Shown here in pieces: positions 10,855 to 24,169 of a stretch of 64,000 nucleotides of DNA. The stretch spans positions 21,889,047 through 21,953,046 of the forward strand of contig CM067072.1 of assembly GCA_033980235.1 (NCBI GenBank). Direction: 5' to 3'. A program made the translations under genes and the position numbers. A model generated the notes under the pieces. That model worked only from the letters and a program-made list of their open reading frames with translations. It searched no databases and had not been told where the DNA came from. Each line of letters starts with the position of its first letter. The stretch's first letter is position 1. Source of the DNA: Diadema setosum (Eukaryota > Echinodermata > Echinoidea > Diadematoida > Diadematidae).

Positions 10855-13800
10855 AGTATTTTTATTGAGGTCATGACCCCCCATAAGGGGAATATCATCT
10901 TTGGGGAAATTTATAGACCTCCTCATTCCAACCTTACTGAATTCATTGAGCTGTTTCACAATCTTCTCTCTAATGATCACTGTGATAATAAAACATGCTT
11001 CATTATGGGTGATTTAAATATAAATCTTTTAAATTGTAATGACACTTTAAGCTGTCAAGACTTTCATAATCTTATGTTGTCAAAATCCTACATTCCTCTT
11101 ATCAGGAAACTTGTACCTCAGCTTTCTACTAGGAAAATGCCAACCCTTAATTCAGGTTTTCGTGATATGTCTGAATGTAATCTTGATAGACTTAGGGAGG
11201 GATTGAGGTCAGTTGATTGGTCCTCTGTTTATAATCAAAGAAATGTAAATTCGTCCTTTGATGTTTTTATGAACATCCTTATGAGTACTTGTAATGTTTA
11301 TATACCTTTATCAAGACTATCCAGATCGAATTATAAGAAAGTACCAAAACGACCATTGATTTCAAAGTCCCTACTTAGGTCTATCAATAGGAAGAATAAA
11401 CTGTTTTGCAAATACCGAAAATCTCCAAATGATGCAACTAAATCCCGTTATATTCGTTACCGCAATATACTTACTTCTTCGTTACGCTTAGCCAAGCAAC
11501 TGTATTTTGCTAATCAGTTTGAAAAATGTAAGTTTGACATTAAGAGTACGTGGAGGGTGATAAACACAGCTTTGAAATCCACCACTGTTACAAATTCCCC
11601 TACTCATATTTTGAATGACGGTCATCAAGTTGATGATCCACAGGAAATGGCCGATGCATTTAATGATTACTTTGTTAACTTAGGACCTGACCTTGCCAGC
11701 AAAATACCAAATACCCAGACAACTTTTCATTCTTTTTTAAAAGACAGGAATGCGCAAACCATGTTTTTCATTCCTATTGTTGAAGAAGAAATCAAAGAAA
11801 TTGTTGATAACCTAAATATTCAGAAAAGTATAGGCAATGATGGTATTTCAGCTTTTCTTTTGAAGAACATAATAAATGAAATAATTTCTCCACTTACTTA
11901 TATTTTCAATCAATCTTTATCAAGTGGCAAAGTCCCAGATAAAATGAAAATCGCTCGAGTTGTTCCCATATAGAAAAAGGGTCCAAAAGAATTTGTGAAT
12001 AATTACCGTCCGATATCTCTTTTAACTTCAGTTTCGAAAATTCTGGAAAGGCTTGTTTATAAACGAACTCTTAGATTTCTTGTTAATTGCAATATTCTTT
12101 CCAATTTCCAATTTGGGTTCAGAAAACAACATAGCACAACTCACGCATTATTAGCCTTCATTGATAAAGTAGCTCATGCTTTAGATGATGCTTCCCACAC
12201 CATCGGTGTTTTTCTCGATTTTTCGAAGGCTTTCGATACCATTGACCATTACATTTTGCTTTATAAGTTAAGCCATTACGGTATCCGTGGGAGGGCTTTA
12301 GAGTGGTTTCTCACAAACAGAAAACAATTTGTTTACATAAATGGTTATGAGTCTACTATGACGTCAATTTCTTGCGGTGTCCCCCAGGGTTCTCTTCTTG
12401 GCCCACTTTTATTCATCCTGTACATCAACGATCTCCATAATTCGTCACAGATTCTTTCTTTTATTTGTTTCGCTGATGATACAAATTTATTTCTGTCTCA
12501 CCGTAATCCCACTACCCTTGTAAACATAATGAATAATGAATTGAAATCTGTTCAGTCCTGGATTTACACTAACAAGTTATCATTAAATGTTGATAAAACA
12601 CATTATATGTTATTTAGCAATTCTCTGCAAGTTATTCTTGATGATGTTAAGATTAATGATGTTAATCTAACCCGAGTAGATAGTACCAAGTTTTTAGGAC
12701 TTTACATCGATAGCGACCTCTCCTGGAAAACTCATTTTATTTTTTTAAGCAAAATTTTGTCACGAAACACAGGAATCCTAAACAAACTAAAACATTTTTT
12801 GCCCAACCATATTTTGCAGATTGTATTTTCAACCATGATTTCCCCATATCTTTACTATGGAATTCTTGCGTGGGGTAACGCATCCAAATACTTGCTGGAT
12901 TCGCTTTTTCTTCAAAAGCGAGCGATCAGAACTATTAATCATGCTGGGTATTTATCTCACACAAACGCCTTATTTCTGAAAAATAAGATTTTAAAATTGA
13001 TAGACTTGTTTGATTATAACTTAGGTATTTTGATGTATAAATTTTCCTCAAAAGATCTTCCTGATGTTTTTTTTTTTTTTTTTTTTTTTTTACAGATGTT
13101 CATAAGAAACAATTCTGTCCACAACTATCCAACTCGCCAGAGTGACGCTTATCACCTTCCACGTACACGAACAATTTTCGCTAAAAACACAATTGTGTAT
13201 ACAGGTCCAAAATATTGGAATGATCTCCCAACAGAAGTTAAAAGCTGTTTGTCACTATCATCCTTTAAGCGTAAACTCAGACAGCATGAATTGAATAGCT
13301 ACAACACACAAGTGCACTAACATTCCTTTTTATTATGCTCATGGCTGTTCTGTTATACTACTCGGTTGTTGCCATGTGAACAGACTTATGCATATATACA
13401 TTTAGTTACATGCTCTCTCAAATTCCTGCCAATCAGTGTTTTTCCTTCCACTTCTAGTAAGACCTTCGGTCGTGTCGCATAGCGTCCATAGTTTCCCCTT
13501 CTTTCTTTCTTTCTTTTTTTTTTTTTTTTGTCATGCGGCATTGCAGCTGGCTGGTATATCACATATAGGAATTGCAATTGTTCATGTTTTCCATTTTTCG
13601 AATCTTTCCCCGTGTCTACGGAAGCCGGAATGTTTAAACCCTAACATTATGTCGTATTCACAATATCACTCCCATGTCAATATTGCTATTAGAGCAACTG
13701 CTATAGTGTGCAGCATGTGGTTACTTGTTCTCATTTTATCACACACATACATATAATATATATGTGAGAAGAATCTTCTGTACCCCCGAATATTAATAGT

Positions 13801-14115
13801 CATTCTCTTTTGTTTATCCTTACTTTTGGTCTTTAATTTTTCCCGTGCTCCTCATCCTGTACCCCACACTAGGCTTTTGTTAGGACCTACACTCAACAAG
13901 CTTTGCTTTTTAGTAGGTTCCATCGTATTTCTCTTTGCATCCTTTACTATGATTGAAAATGACACATCGACCGCTATGTATTATGTTTGTATTCCTATTT
14001 CTTTATGTATGTATCCAAGCTGGACATTCTGTATTATCATATTTTGTTATATCATGTATTCTTCATCGAGAAATACGAAAATAAAATTGAAATTGAAAAA
14101 TTTATAATTGAAATT
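10855..14115 (+). mobile_element. LINE B, CR1/L2-like, 5' truncated
   Basis: It begins abruptly inside an endonuclease frame near 10855 and ends after about 0.8 kb of 3' untranslated region in AAAATAAAATTGAAATTGAAA-type tail repeats (14078-14115). The untranslated region shares phrases with the LINE fragment at 48565-49118 (ACAAGCT(T/C)TG, TTTTTAGT(A/G)GGT). Relatives of the same group lie at 30745-31600 and 36960-38145 (+), and at 15943-17160 (-). Confidence 0.85.
10861..13320 (+). pseudogene. LINE B ORF2: endonuclease-reverse transcriptase with one stop
   Basis: The first part shows the endonuclease block GEIYRPPHSN and IMGDLNINLL (catalytic Asp-Asn). The sequence then jumps to the linker without the usual SDH segment, so about 100 residues seem deleted near 11110-11150. 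Reverse transcriptase follows: NNYRPISLLTSVSKILE, FGFRKQHSTTHAL, FLDFSKAFDTIDH, GVPQGSLLGPLLF, and the catalytic CFADDTNLFLS. The C-terminus carries NYPTRQSDAYHL and TGPKYWNDLP, the CR1/L2-group ending. One in-frame TAG (11971-11973) interrupts an otherwise continuous frame. A run of about 25 T followed by ACAG at 13066-13095 inserts an artificial phenylalanine string without breaking the frame. Confidence 0.85.
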
Positions 14116-14346
14116 GAAGTGACCCACTTTTTTTTGGGAAAAGCTTAAAAATCTTGTAGGTTCTCTTTAATCATATTACTCAATGTCTATGAACTTACCT
14201 TTGCTTTGATGCAATGTAAAATTGATTGATTTCAAGTTCACCTACAACATTAACATGATATAGTTTTTGCATATTGCCTTATCACAATGTCGTTTGGTGC
14301 ATAAGCCCAAACACACACGATTAGCTCATAGTTTCTAAGGACTTTT

Positions 14347-15443
14347 TATGCCTCCGACACGAAGTGGTGCCGGAGGCATTATGTTTTCGGGTTGTCCGTC
14401 CGTCCTTCCGTCCGTCCTTCCGTCCGACCGTAATGAATTTTGTGGACAGCGTAACTAAAAAACCTTTTGAGGTATCCTAGTGAAACTTGGCATGTACGTG
14501 TATTAGGGGATGGAGTTGTGCCTATCAACTTTTGGGTGCACATGCTCAAGGTCAAAGGTCAAATACGTGAAATTTCACTATTTCCACCATATCTATGCAA
14601 TGCCTAAAGATGCTTGAAACTTAGTGTATACATGTATTACCCAATTAAGATTCTCTGGTGAAAGTTTGGTGTCATGAGGTCAAAGGTCAAAAGGTTAAGT
14701 AAAGATATTAAAACTTCATTTTTTTCTCCGTACCATGGAAATTGTTCAAGGTATCTTCATGGAACGTAGTATATATACATGTACTGACTGGCAGTGATTA
14801 TCTAGAGAATGTAGGGTTTGTGGGGTCAAAGGTCAAGGGCAACACTTCAAAATTTTACTGTTTCCCTCATATTTATGCAATGCCAGCAGGATTTTTTTTT
14901 TCGTTTACACTTGGTATATGCATGTATAACCTAATAGAGATTCTCTGGAAACTTTTTTTTTTGCCTCAAAGGTCAAAAGGTCAAAGATAAAGGGAAGGTG
15001 CTGGACTAACTTTTTCCTCCATATCTCGGAAGTGGCTCAAGTTATCTTAAAACTTACTACATATTTATGCATGTTCTGCCTGACAGTGATTATCCTAGAA
15101 TTTTAGGGTCAAAGGCCAGATGAAAATGGTAACAATGTACTTTTCAGTACAGAAATTGCACTTTTTCTCCATACGTTGAAAATTACTCAATGCATAAAAT
15201 TATGAATGGGTGAAAGTCAATTTAAAGTCTTTAAATCCCCAAATACATGCTCTCCTATTCATCCAATTAAACCTAGGTCAAGGAAGGTGAACATTCAACA
15301 CATTGGTGACAAACTTATCATTTTAATATTTTTCCAATTTTGTGAAAATGTAATCACACATTGTCCACATGTACTATAGACCTATTAGGAGAATCATGCA
15401 TTATGGTGGAGGCATATCAGTCGCCTTAGCGACATTTCTAGTT
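14347..15443. repeat. Hairpin-ended dispersed repeat with GTCC and GGTCAAAGGTCAA motifs
   Basis: The left end carries the palindrome TATGCCTCCGAC...GTGCCGGAGGCATTAT followed by (GTCCGTCC/TTCC)n. The body has several GTCAAAGGTCAAA phrases at intervals of 130-270 bases, so it looks built from diverged tandem units. The right end has GGTGGAGGCATATCAG followed by a short GTCGCC/TTAGCGAC hairpin and TTCTAGTT. The related GGAGGCAT motifs at both ends suggest a mobile unit of about 1.1 kb. I see no protein. Confidence 0.6.
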
Positions 15444-15942
15444 CTACTTTGTTTGTACTTTGAAGTCCTTTCTCTGATTGTGTGCAGATATCCTTCCATC
15501 TACACAGTGTTGCACATAATTATTTCTTACAAACTCGATGTAACAGGCATCTTTTTTTGCAGGGTTGCCAAAGAATTATAAAAGCAGGATTCACACTTTT
15601 CCTGGGGAGTGACTATTGATTTTTCTAACAATTGCCCTATTATAAATAACTTTGATAAACTATGTATTGTTAGCAGGAAAGACAGTACACTATGTAAATG
15701 ATCGCTATAACTTCCATAAATTGCTGATTTAAGTGCACTGCTAGAAGTAGATGAATAAAGAGTTGCTCTATTAGTTAATCTTTTACTCACCCAGAGAAGC
15801 ATTTGTGAAATCATGAGGAAAAAACAAAGATGATTCGACATACCAATATGCTTTGAAGTTCAGCATTTTGTGTAGTAATTTATTTGAATTATGTATAGAA
15901 TATTTAATTAATGTAAATACTATGATAAGAATTTAGGTACCT
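15444..15942. other. No gene seen
   Basis: AT-rich DNA without a recognisable domain or repeat border. Confidence 0.45.
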
Positions 15943-17160
15943 TTTGATTTGATTTGATTTTATTGGTACCTGCATTATATCATTGCTCATGCAGATACAC
16001 ACACATATATCATATACATTGATGGTACCATACGTATGAATGGATATACATAAACATAATTGCTAACAAGGTAAGTTTCTTCATTACCTTTAGAATATAC
16101 AGCAATACAGTTTCTTCATTGCCTTTACAATGTACAACAGAACATATCAGTGATGCAATGAATAACGCAGAAGGGCTACAGCTTAAGCATTGCTTGATTT
16201 GCATGCACCCCTCGTACATAATACATAACATATAGGAAAATAGGGGGGATGACTTGTATAGAGATAGGATAGGAGAAAGGAGAGCGGAGAGGTCTGTCTG
16301 CTTTCGCTAATACACAAAGTTAGATCACCTGGATCACTGAATAGTAAAATATGGCAAAATATTTTTTCACCGAGGTACAGGTGAACAGTTACAGGTCATG
16401 GTCAGTTACATAACATTACGCAATAAATTCTGAACGGCGATAATTCAACGAGGGAATTTCATATACAATACAATTGTAATGACATTATAATATCACTGAT
16501 ATCCAGAGAGCAGCATTGTCTTTAGGCCTTTCTTGAAAGAATACATAGACTTTAAAGTTCGTATTTCTGAAGGAAGAGAGTTCCAATTATCAGGTCCAGT
16601 GTGTCTGATAGATTTCAGAGGCATCACCGTTTTAGGATTTTGTAGATGAAATTTATCAGATTGCCTTGTGGGATAAGAATGTATATCCTTGTTTAACTGA
16701 AATAATGAGAAGAAAGAAGATAGCAACTGACCGTTATACAAACGAAACATAAAAAGTGAATTTTGCAAAAAAAAAAATATATATATATCATTTACCTTTA
16801 GTGTTTTTAATTCTACGAACAAAGGATCTGAATGGTCCCGATGACCTGAATTGGTACATATACGTATAGCTTTCTTTTGCAGAAGCAATGTACTCTCAAT
16901 GTGACTTTTCGCAGTTGCCCAAACATTGTTACAATATGAGATATTCGACAATATCAACGAATTATCAATCACAAATAAAATATTCTTTGGGACATAATAC
17001 TTAAGCTTACAGAGTATACCAACGTTACGAGACACTTTATCTGAGATGTATTGCACATGAACATTCCATTTCATATTTTCATTGATATATATTCCAAGGA
17101 ATTTGACACTTTCTTTTTGCTCCAATAATATTCCATGCACCATCCAATAATATACCACCC
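15943..17160 (-). mobile_element. CR1/L2-like LINE 3' end, 5' truncated
   Basis: Read on the minus strand from 17160: a C-terminal reverse transcriptase frame (16493-17158), a 3' untranslated region of about 540 bases, then AATAAAATCAAATCAAATCAA at about 15945-15965 as polyadenylation signal plus tandem tail. The insertion is truncated inside the reverse transcriptase connection region. Confidence 0.8.
16493..17158 (-). pseudogene. C-terminal part of a CR1/L2-like reverse transcriptase
   Basis: Recognisable blocks are VKFLGIYINENMKW, ISYCNNVWATAK, LLQKKAIRI, SYPTRQSDKFHL and HTGPDNWNSLPSEIR, in the same order as the C-terminus of LINE B. The catalytic box is absent because of 5' truncation. 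The N-terminal few residues come from a short tandem CACCATCCAA repeat, not from the element. Confidence 0.8.
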
Positions 17161-18521
17161 ACCATCCAACTTATTATTAATAATATTATTGACATTTCCT
17201 TATTGCATTGACTTTTGGGGGGTATGAAGTTCAAAGCAATTACGAGATTTACTTTTGATTTGTTCCTGACTAACTATGCATAGGTATTGATGTATATTAC
17301 AAATGTACATTATATGTTGGTATATGAGATTTGTCTGTTTAGCTGAATCATTTTCCTATGACCAAAGTAACATACATTCCAGGAACAAACTCTGTAAAAC
17401 AAAACGCAGTACTTAATAAGTTGCAATAGTACATACTTTTACATACTATTTTGCATAATTATGGAACTTTCATGTGTATTTGCAAAGATAAGAAAATAAA
17501 ATTATACATGCAGTTTCTGAACATGTTCCATTTAATAGAAAATTAGACATTTCTTTGGGATTTAAATATATACATACATAAGGATATATAAACATTTATT
17601 TGCATAGATTACACAAATTAACGCTTATTTGCGTAAATACAGAGTTTCTGTTTTCATAGATAGAAACTTTTCAGTTGCCCGAAGAAACATCTGTGCCTAC
17701 TGGGACATTTTTACTGAAAATACTGGAATACAGTATGTTCACGCCCTTAGCAAGCCTGCTATGACAATTGGACTGAAGTTAAAGGAGATAATCGAAACCT
17801 TAATTTTGTCCATTTGCTTCCACTCAAAATGTAGCCATCTTAGGTGACCAGTGAGCCTAAGTCTAACATCCGTTCTCCCTTATATATTATAGAAACAGTA
17901 CTTCTTTATTTTGATATTTTCGATCTTCAGAAGAAGGAGAAAAAGATATCTGAAATCTGTGTTTTGGGGTTCAGTACCCCCTGTTCCATCATCGGTACTA
18001 TATAGTACCATTTGAATTACTCCCCCAAGATCACTACTGTCATATTTGGTGAATATTTCATCAATATTCAAAGAGGAAAATACAAAATAGTTTACTTTTA
18101 CAATTCGGCCCCACCTCAAGCCATATTTTGACGCCAGGTACTAATCCAAGCCTGCAATAACACTGAAATAACCAAAAAAAAAAGAAGAAGAAGAAGTATC
18201 TACCCCTATACTTCGTGTGGTAATAGGGGCTTCACAGTGGAGGACAGTGACAGTTTGGGGATGAGATTGGGTTCGGATTTTTTTTTATTTACTTACTTCA
18301 GAGGACCTTTTCCCTCGGTTCCTAAGAGGACTACATGGAGGCTACCTTGACCATTTCAATAACTTTGTATAACCTCTGTAAATAAGATGATTTCCGTCTG
18401 CGTCGGTTTGAAATCATGTAATCTATTAAAGAAGAAGCTTGGCAACGGACGATTCACGATGCTCGACAGACAACCAATAAAGCATGATCGCAATATTTCA
18501 CAAGAGCTCACATTGCCAACA
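17161..18521. other. No gene seen
   Basis: AT-rich DNA with an AAG microsatellite-like stretch near 18177-18200. I recognise no coding or RNA feature. Confidence 0.45.
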
Positions 18522-18780
18522 ACATATGAAGAGTTTGTTCGCAAAAACCGATAAGTCCATTTTTGAAGATTTTGAAGTACGGTCTCTGTCACAAAGTACA
18601 AAATAATACCTTTTAAATGATATATTGGTCACTACATATAAAGGTACAATTTTGAAGTTATGGTCAAAAGAAGCAACAATTTTCTTATTATTCTCCTTAT
18701 TTTTCTTGACCTTTAATCGCAAATATCTCCATTTGGCAAATTTGGACTTATCGGTTTTTGCAAACAAACTCTTCATATGT
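18522..18780. mobile_element. 259-bp MITE with about 37-bp inverted ends
   Basis: The left arm ACATATGAAGAGTTTGTTCG, continuing to AACCGATAAGTCCA (18522-18560), is the reverse complement of 18743-18780 with one or two mismatches. Nothing coding lies inside. Target duplications are not clear. Confidence 0.75.
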
Positions 18781-19083
18781 ATAAAATGATAAAATAATGA
18801 ACATTGATCCAAATTTTAGAATTTTCCTGTGGCACAGCTGAGTTTGACTAAACGGAACTTACTAGAAATGTTAAAGGTTATGTTATTTGTTTTTCAGATA
18901 CTTTACTGTCAGTACATTTTGTAAAACAAGTGTAGCATAAGCAATAATAAGTGGCAGTGTTACGAGTTGGCGAGGAGAATCTTCAGGAAAATACATATCC
19001 TCTAGATAGAACTATCGTCCCTCAAAGAGAAATTACTTTACCCTAGGTTATATATTTCATCTGACTTACACTTTTCTTTTCAG

Positions 19084-19383
19084 CTCCCGCTGCTCCACCT
19101 ATTAATGTCAAAGCCTCTCCTGGAAAGGAAAACATAACATTTCAGTGGCAAAAACCTGAATGCCCTCTTCGAAACGGCCCGATTACGCACTATGATTATA
19201 TCCTTTCAACGGAGACAGGTCCAGACGTTAACGGTTCCGTTAATTCTTCAGTTGGAGAATCAACGATTGTTGTTCTTCGTAATCTTCAGCCTTATTCGGA
19301 ATACGCATTTCGAGTACGAGCATGCAATTGGGATTCTCATGGAATGTTCTCATCACCAATCCCCGTGAAGACCCAGGAAGCAA
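19084..19383 (+). CDS. Host receptor exon: complete fibronectin type III domain
   Basis: A 300-base exon between a polypyrimidine/CAG acceptor (19081-19083) and a GTATGT donor (19384). Both junctions are phase 1, the usual symmetric phase of FN3 exons. It encodes about 100 residues with the FN3 hallmarks: a proline-rich start (APAAPPINV), the core tryptophan (TFQWQKP), GPITHYDYIL, then LQPYSEYAFRVRACN near the end. Three N-glycosylation sequons (NIT, NGS, NSS) fit an extracellular location. The next exon found in phase lies 17 kb downstream at 36282; other exons could exist between them but I see none. No upstream exon was found, so the N-terminus is outside or unrecognised. Confidence 0.85.
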
Positions 19384-19599
19384 GTATGTATTGAGTCGGG
19401 TAAAATGTCATGTAATTATTTTGTGCGTTTTTCACATCATACAATAAATGCACTGTTTGAAGTACGTATTGTTTGTGAATATTCTCTTCGTAGTCAGAAA
19501 GAGGAGTCGATGCAGAATAGAATACCATGTGATTGTCGCCAGCAAGCACAATGTCGACGAGCTGTGCATACTGTTGCAAGACCACATAGCATATATTTC

Positions 19600-19990
19600 C
19601 AATGAGGTTTGCTTTGTCACACGGCACACACTTATAGTCCAGGCTAGAAGGCACCCAACCTTGTTTTTTGATATATACAATGTTTTTTGATGGTTTCTTG
19701 GCAATTCGAGGGTGCTGATTCCAAATGCGATTGATGCCACTCGCGTAACCTTGAGCATTTTCGGCAAAATGCAAAAAAATCCTAAATGGCCGCCAGATAT
19801 GCTAATTCGGCCGTAATAACCACAATAATGTGCATTATATGACCAATTATTCCACCAAACTTTGTACATTTCTGTTCCTAGAGTTACTCCATCTGTATTT
19901 GCAAGAGAATTTTCATTTCATATAGGTTCATGTAGTATATAAAGTTCATTTTCTATTCAAAATGGCCGCCATTCCTATGCTTATGTATTA
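19600..19990 (+). repeat. Dispersed repeat, arm 1 of a separated inverted pair
   Basis: The phrases CAATGTTTTTTGATGGTTTC, TTGGCAATTCGAGGGTGCTG, AACCTTGAGCATTTTCGGC and GCCGCCAGATATGCTAATT are present in reverse complement at about 26280-26545. Long frames here on either strand are artefacts of the repeat. Confidence 0.7.
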
Positions 19991-20235
19991 TATGAAAGGC
20001 AAAACATATGCACGGAAATATAGAACAAATTTACTGTATTTCCAGTCCCATACCTACGCTGTCATGAAGTGTTGCATGTGTAATACAAATGGTTGGGTGT
20101 CACTTACAATATAGAGGGCCTACATGTATATTTGAGCATTTGACATTCATAAACCTTACGATGTTAAACACAATTTCTTGTATATTTCATTTTGTCTCCA
20201 CAACGAATATAAGTTCACTAAACATCTCGCCAGAT

Positions 20236-20529
20236 ATCAATATACCATCATATTCTACATGCAGGTTGAATACTATAAAAGTGTAATACTAACACAATAT
20301 ATTAAGAAGCCTAGATGCATGGTATTTATCAAATAATGTTGAAAATGGAGGGGAAGCTAGAAAGCAAAGCTTCTCGCAAGAAATCAATATACCATCATAT
20401 TCTACATGCAGGTTGAATATAAAAATGTAATTCTAACACAATATATCAAGAAGCCTATAGATGCATGGTATTTGTCAAATAATGTTGAAAATGGAGGGGA
20501 AGCTAGAAAGCAAAGCTTCTAATATGCAT
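20236..20529. repeat. 147-bp tandem duplication
   Basis: Units 20236-20382 and 20383-20529 both begin ATCAATATACCATCATATTC and end in AAAGCAAAGCTTCT, with a few small differences. Confidence 0.85.
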
Positions 20530-23500
20530 TCCCCTAAAACCATATCAACAAAGTACAGAAAAATCCTATACAGTAAGTGCAGAGATACATGGTTGCAGAC
20601 AAAAACACATCGGACATTAATGACACAACTGAAAACCCTTTACATTGTAGATTTTTTTTTCAGCAAGGAGTTGGGGGGGGGGGGGAGGAGTCCTGAGGCG
20701 AGTTTGAAATGGATCATAACCGCCATCACTTTGATATAATATAATTTAGAAGTACCGCCTTGATATTATCGAGCAAACTCGATATTCTTCTTGAATTAAA
20801 ACAACAACAAAAACTGGTGAAGGCATAAACGAAACTGTCCAAACGCAATACCGTATAAACTATTCATTAAACATCAACTAAGGAGCAATGTGAGATACCT
20901 CTTTCAATTCTCTCACAGTTCCCAGGTGTTGATAATATACACTTTGACATCATGATCTCATTCAGTCTTGTCTTAAAAATAAAACTGTCATTTTTATTGT
21001 CTTTAAAAGGGCATTGTACCGGTTTTTTTTTATTTTTTTTAATATGTTCTTTTAATTCTAAAAGACCCAGCGGTGCAAACAGAATCAAAATTTCATAACG
21101 ATTAAGTCCGTAATTTAATGTTATAAAATGGAACTTTTTAGGTGAGAATTATGCTAATGAACTGACGAGCCCGGATGTTATGATGTCACAGATGCTCTCA
21201 CTATTATTGATTACAAGTGCTCGCATACGCGTGCGTTAAGTCGTATCGAGTAGCAGACGACGCTTAGGCCTAATTTAGCTAGCAGGAGGCGCTTGTGTAC
21301 TGTTCTATCCATGTAGATATCTCAAATTTCACTCAACCAAATCGCACCAAAATTACAGGATATACTTCATAGCATATGTCAAAGTATTCTATTATATTTG
21401 AACGAAATCAGTAATCGAGAAGTATCAATATTGACGTCGACTTTCAAGTCGTCACTCAAAAAAAAAACTCACTCTTCGCGAGAGATCTTGGCGAACGCAA
21501 GATGCACAATCTAGAACTGAAGTTAGCCGACTAGTACTGTGGGAACGGGGAATTTACGCGAGAACTAAACTCAAAAGTGTAATGATTTTTGCGACTTGTG
21601 TGATATAGGAACTACATTTTTCATTCAACTTACCACAAATAATTTGTAAATTTATTTATTGCCGTCGACTACTTGAAAGATTTGTCTCATGATATTAAAT
21701 GGCTAACTTCAGTCTGTGCGTGCGCAGCAGGTAGGTAGGGCCTGGCCGCAATCACTCGTGTTAGTCGTAGAGCAGATTATTTTTAGCGACGCCGACAGGA
21801 AAGTCGACATCTACACTTACGCTTCCCGATATGTGATTTTGTTTCCAATTAACGTGAGCTGTTGGATATGAATCATAAAGTATTGTTGCGGGAGAATGGG
21901 TGTTGTTGCACTGACTACTGGGGGTGACAGGATGTTTACCGAGCGGGAATGATACCCCCAATAGAAAGGCACATTTTCCGCAATGGAAGAGAGTTAATTA
22001 GTTAGATGTAAGGTGCATCAGGTACATTCACACATGCAATTTATTCACCATCACGATGAGAGGGCTGCAACACAGTTCAAGCGGAAGAGCGTATGTTCCG
22101 GGCAAAAACTGCTATTTTATTGGCAGATATACTTCATGTTGACAAACGTACATGATCAATATGAGTTATGACAGGACTTGTCTAATTACTCTAACTGCAT
22201 GACACGACGACTTTCGCTAAAGTCCTTAGATTCAAGAAGTCGCTCCTTTTAAGAAGTAAAGTTCTCTCTATTCACGAAGTCCCAAAAAGTTAAGTCCCTT
22301 GCTTAGACAGAGCAATCGATATTTATACCTCTATGCTCAGTGTATTTCTTTAAACGTACAAAGGTATTCAGGCAATTCAAATTATGCGGAAACTATGAGG
22401 AACATAGAACATTTGGGGCGTATACCTTCATATTAGGTAAAACATAGAATTCTTTAGTGGACTATACACGACATAAAATTCCGAACGATGTAGTGCGAGG
22501 AATGGACAGAATTTACGGAATGTGCAAGGAATGTGTACTTTAACAGAGATTCATCCTAGAACGGAAACCCACTTGTTTTGGAATGTGCCCTACTTGGTAC
22601 TTTATGAGGTAGAATTATGCCAAAGATCCTAGCAGGAGAAACCCTAGAAAGTGTCAACATGGAGGGGCGTGCTTAGCACGTGTGGAATGTAAACATTGAC
22701 CCCACGAGAATTCGCTGCGGAGGGTGAGTGGTTTTCATCTACAACAAGGCACTTATTGTTCTACATTGTCAGTGCAGGGAGGTGGGTTCCTGGTCAGTGG
22801 TTTCCTGCTTATCCATATTCGTAACAGTATTTCCTGTGAGTTTGGTGCCATTTGGCAAGGTAAATTTTGAGATATCTACATGGATACGGAAGTACGCTAG
22901 CACTATACCTACACCAGCGCTGGGATCGCGAAGCGGCGACACTGTGTTAGAATCTACGTGGTCAGGCCACTCTTCCGAGATATGGGTCCTAGTAGGCCTA
23001 CTGAAACAAACTGTTAGATCTAACATTAGTCCTTGGTGTAAATAATACCACTATGAGATTTATCTCGCCTACAAAACATCGGAAATCCATAAAGCAGATA
23101 CCTTACCTGAAAAATCCAGCACAGGAACAACAGTGCCTGCAGGACAAGGGTCCAGATCTAGATCTGGAGTCTGGACTTTCGTCTGGACTTTCTTCAAGTT
23201 CTGGCAGCAGGGGTATGTTACGTTACGCTGTGCCTTATTAGCGCTGTGCACATAGGGCCTACAGCTGCAGTGTCGACGGTGAGTGAGTGTAGGGCCTACT
23301 CATCAAAACTTGGACTGCCACGTAGAACTTATTCCTTGACTGCTCAGTAGTCCTAGTCCTAGTTCTAGTATTTCAGAGTCTATGTGTACTGGGTACCGTT
23401 TTCATCTCACTAAGCGTAAATCGTGCGTGCCGTTGAAGAGAGTCTATCTACATATGGATTTAGATTCACTCAGCCCTCATCTACGTTAGATAGTTTGAAC

Positions 23501-24169
23501 TGGCGAACCATCTCGATCATGATCATCAATGCGTAACGTTACTTACACACAGTATTCTATGGGCAGCACGTTCGGATAACGATGCCAATTTCATTTTGCA
23601 TATCTGGAATTTCCCCACAAGTTTTATCTAAATAAAAAGCTGTTGAAGAGATTGCTTTTAAAGATTAATAGATATTGTTTAACACGTTTATTATAGCTCC
23701 ATATTGCAATTATACTAAATAACAGCTTTTGCAGTACTTCGTGTGAGATTTCATCAGTAAATTGGCATTATGTAGTTCGTCTTTCTAATTTCGGAGTTGT
23801 GCACCAAGAGCACCTGTGACGTAGGCCAAATTGTGTGGATCGTTCCATGGCTTGCTCCTTTTCATTTTTTTTTTTCAAAAAATCATTACAGGCTTATCCT
23901 GGGTTTTACAATCCTCTCTTTCCAGTAGTAGGCATCAAAAAATGTAGATTAGAATTTAGAAAATGTCAGTACAGTTTTCTTTTAAAGAACCCTTTAATTA
24001 GATGTTTGGCAGCAGGCGACATCAGCCCCAAATTTGCAGAATTCTCAGGCTAAAGGTGCATATCAGTCCTGCAATTGCTTTAATTACAACCACATCTGGT
24101 GATGTTCAGCACTTCCTCAGGGGTCAGAGGCCGATTATTTGCCATAGAAACAGAATGAAGACATGAAGA
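20530..24169. other. Intronic sequence, no exon recognised
   Basis: The region holds homopolymer runs, a G-run near 20675, and a more CpG-rich stretch around 22660-23330. Overlapping open frames on both strands at 22728-23250 carry no domain I recognise. I see no acceptor-donor pair framing an FN3-like exon. An unrecognised exon cannot be excluded. Confidence 0.4.

Noticed and set aside
22728..23045. Overlapping frames on both strands in a CpG-richer stretch
   Set aside because: Neither strand shows a domain or convincing splice sites. A regulatory or unique exon role cannot be shown from sequence.
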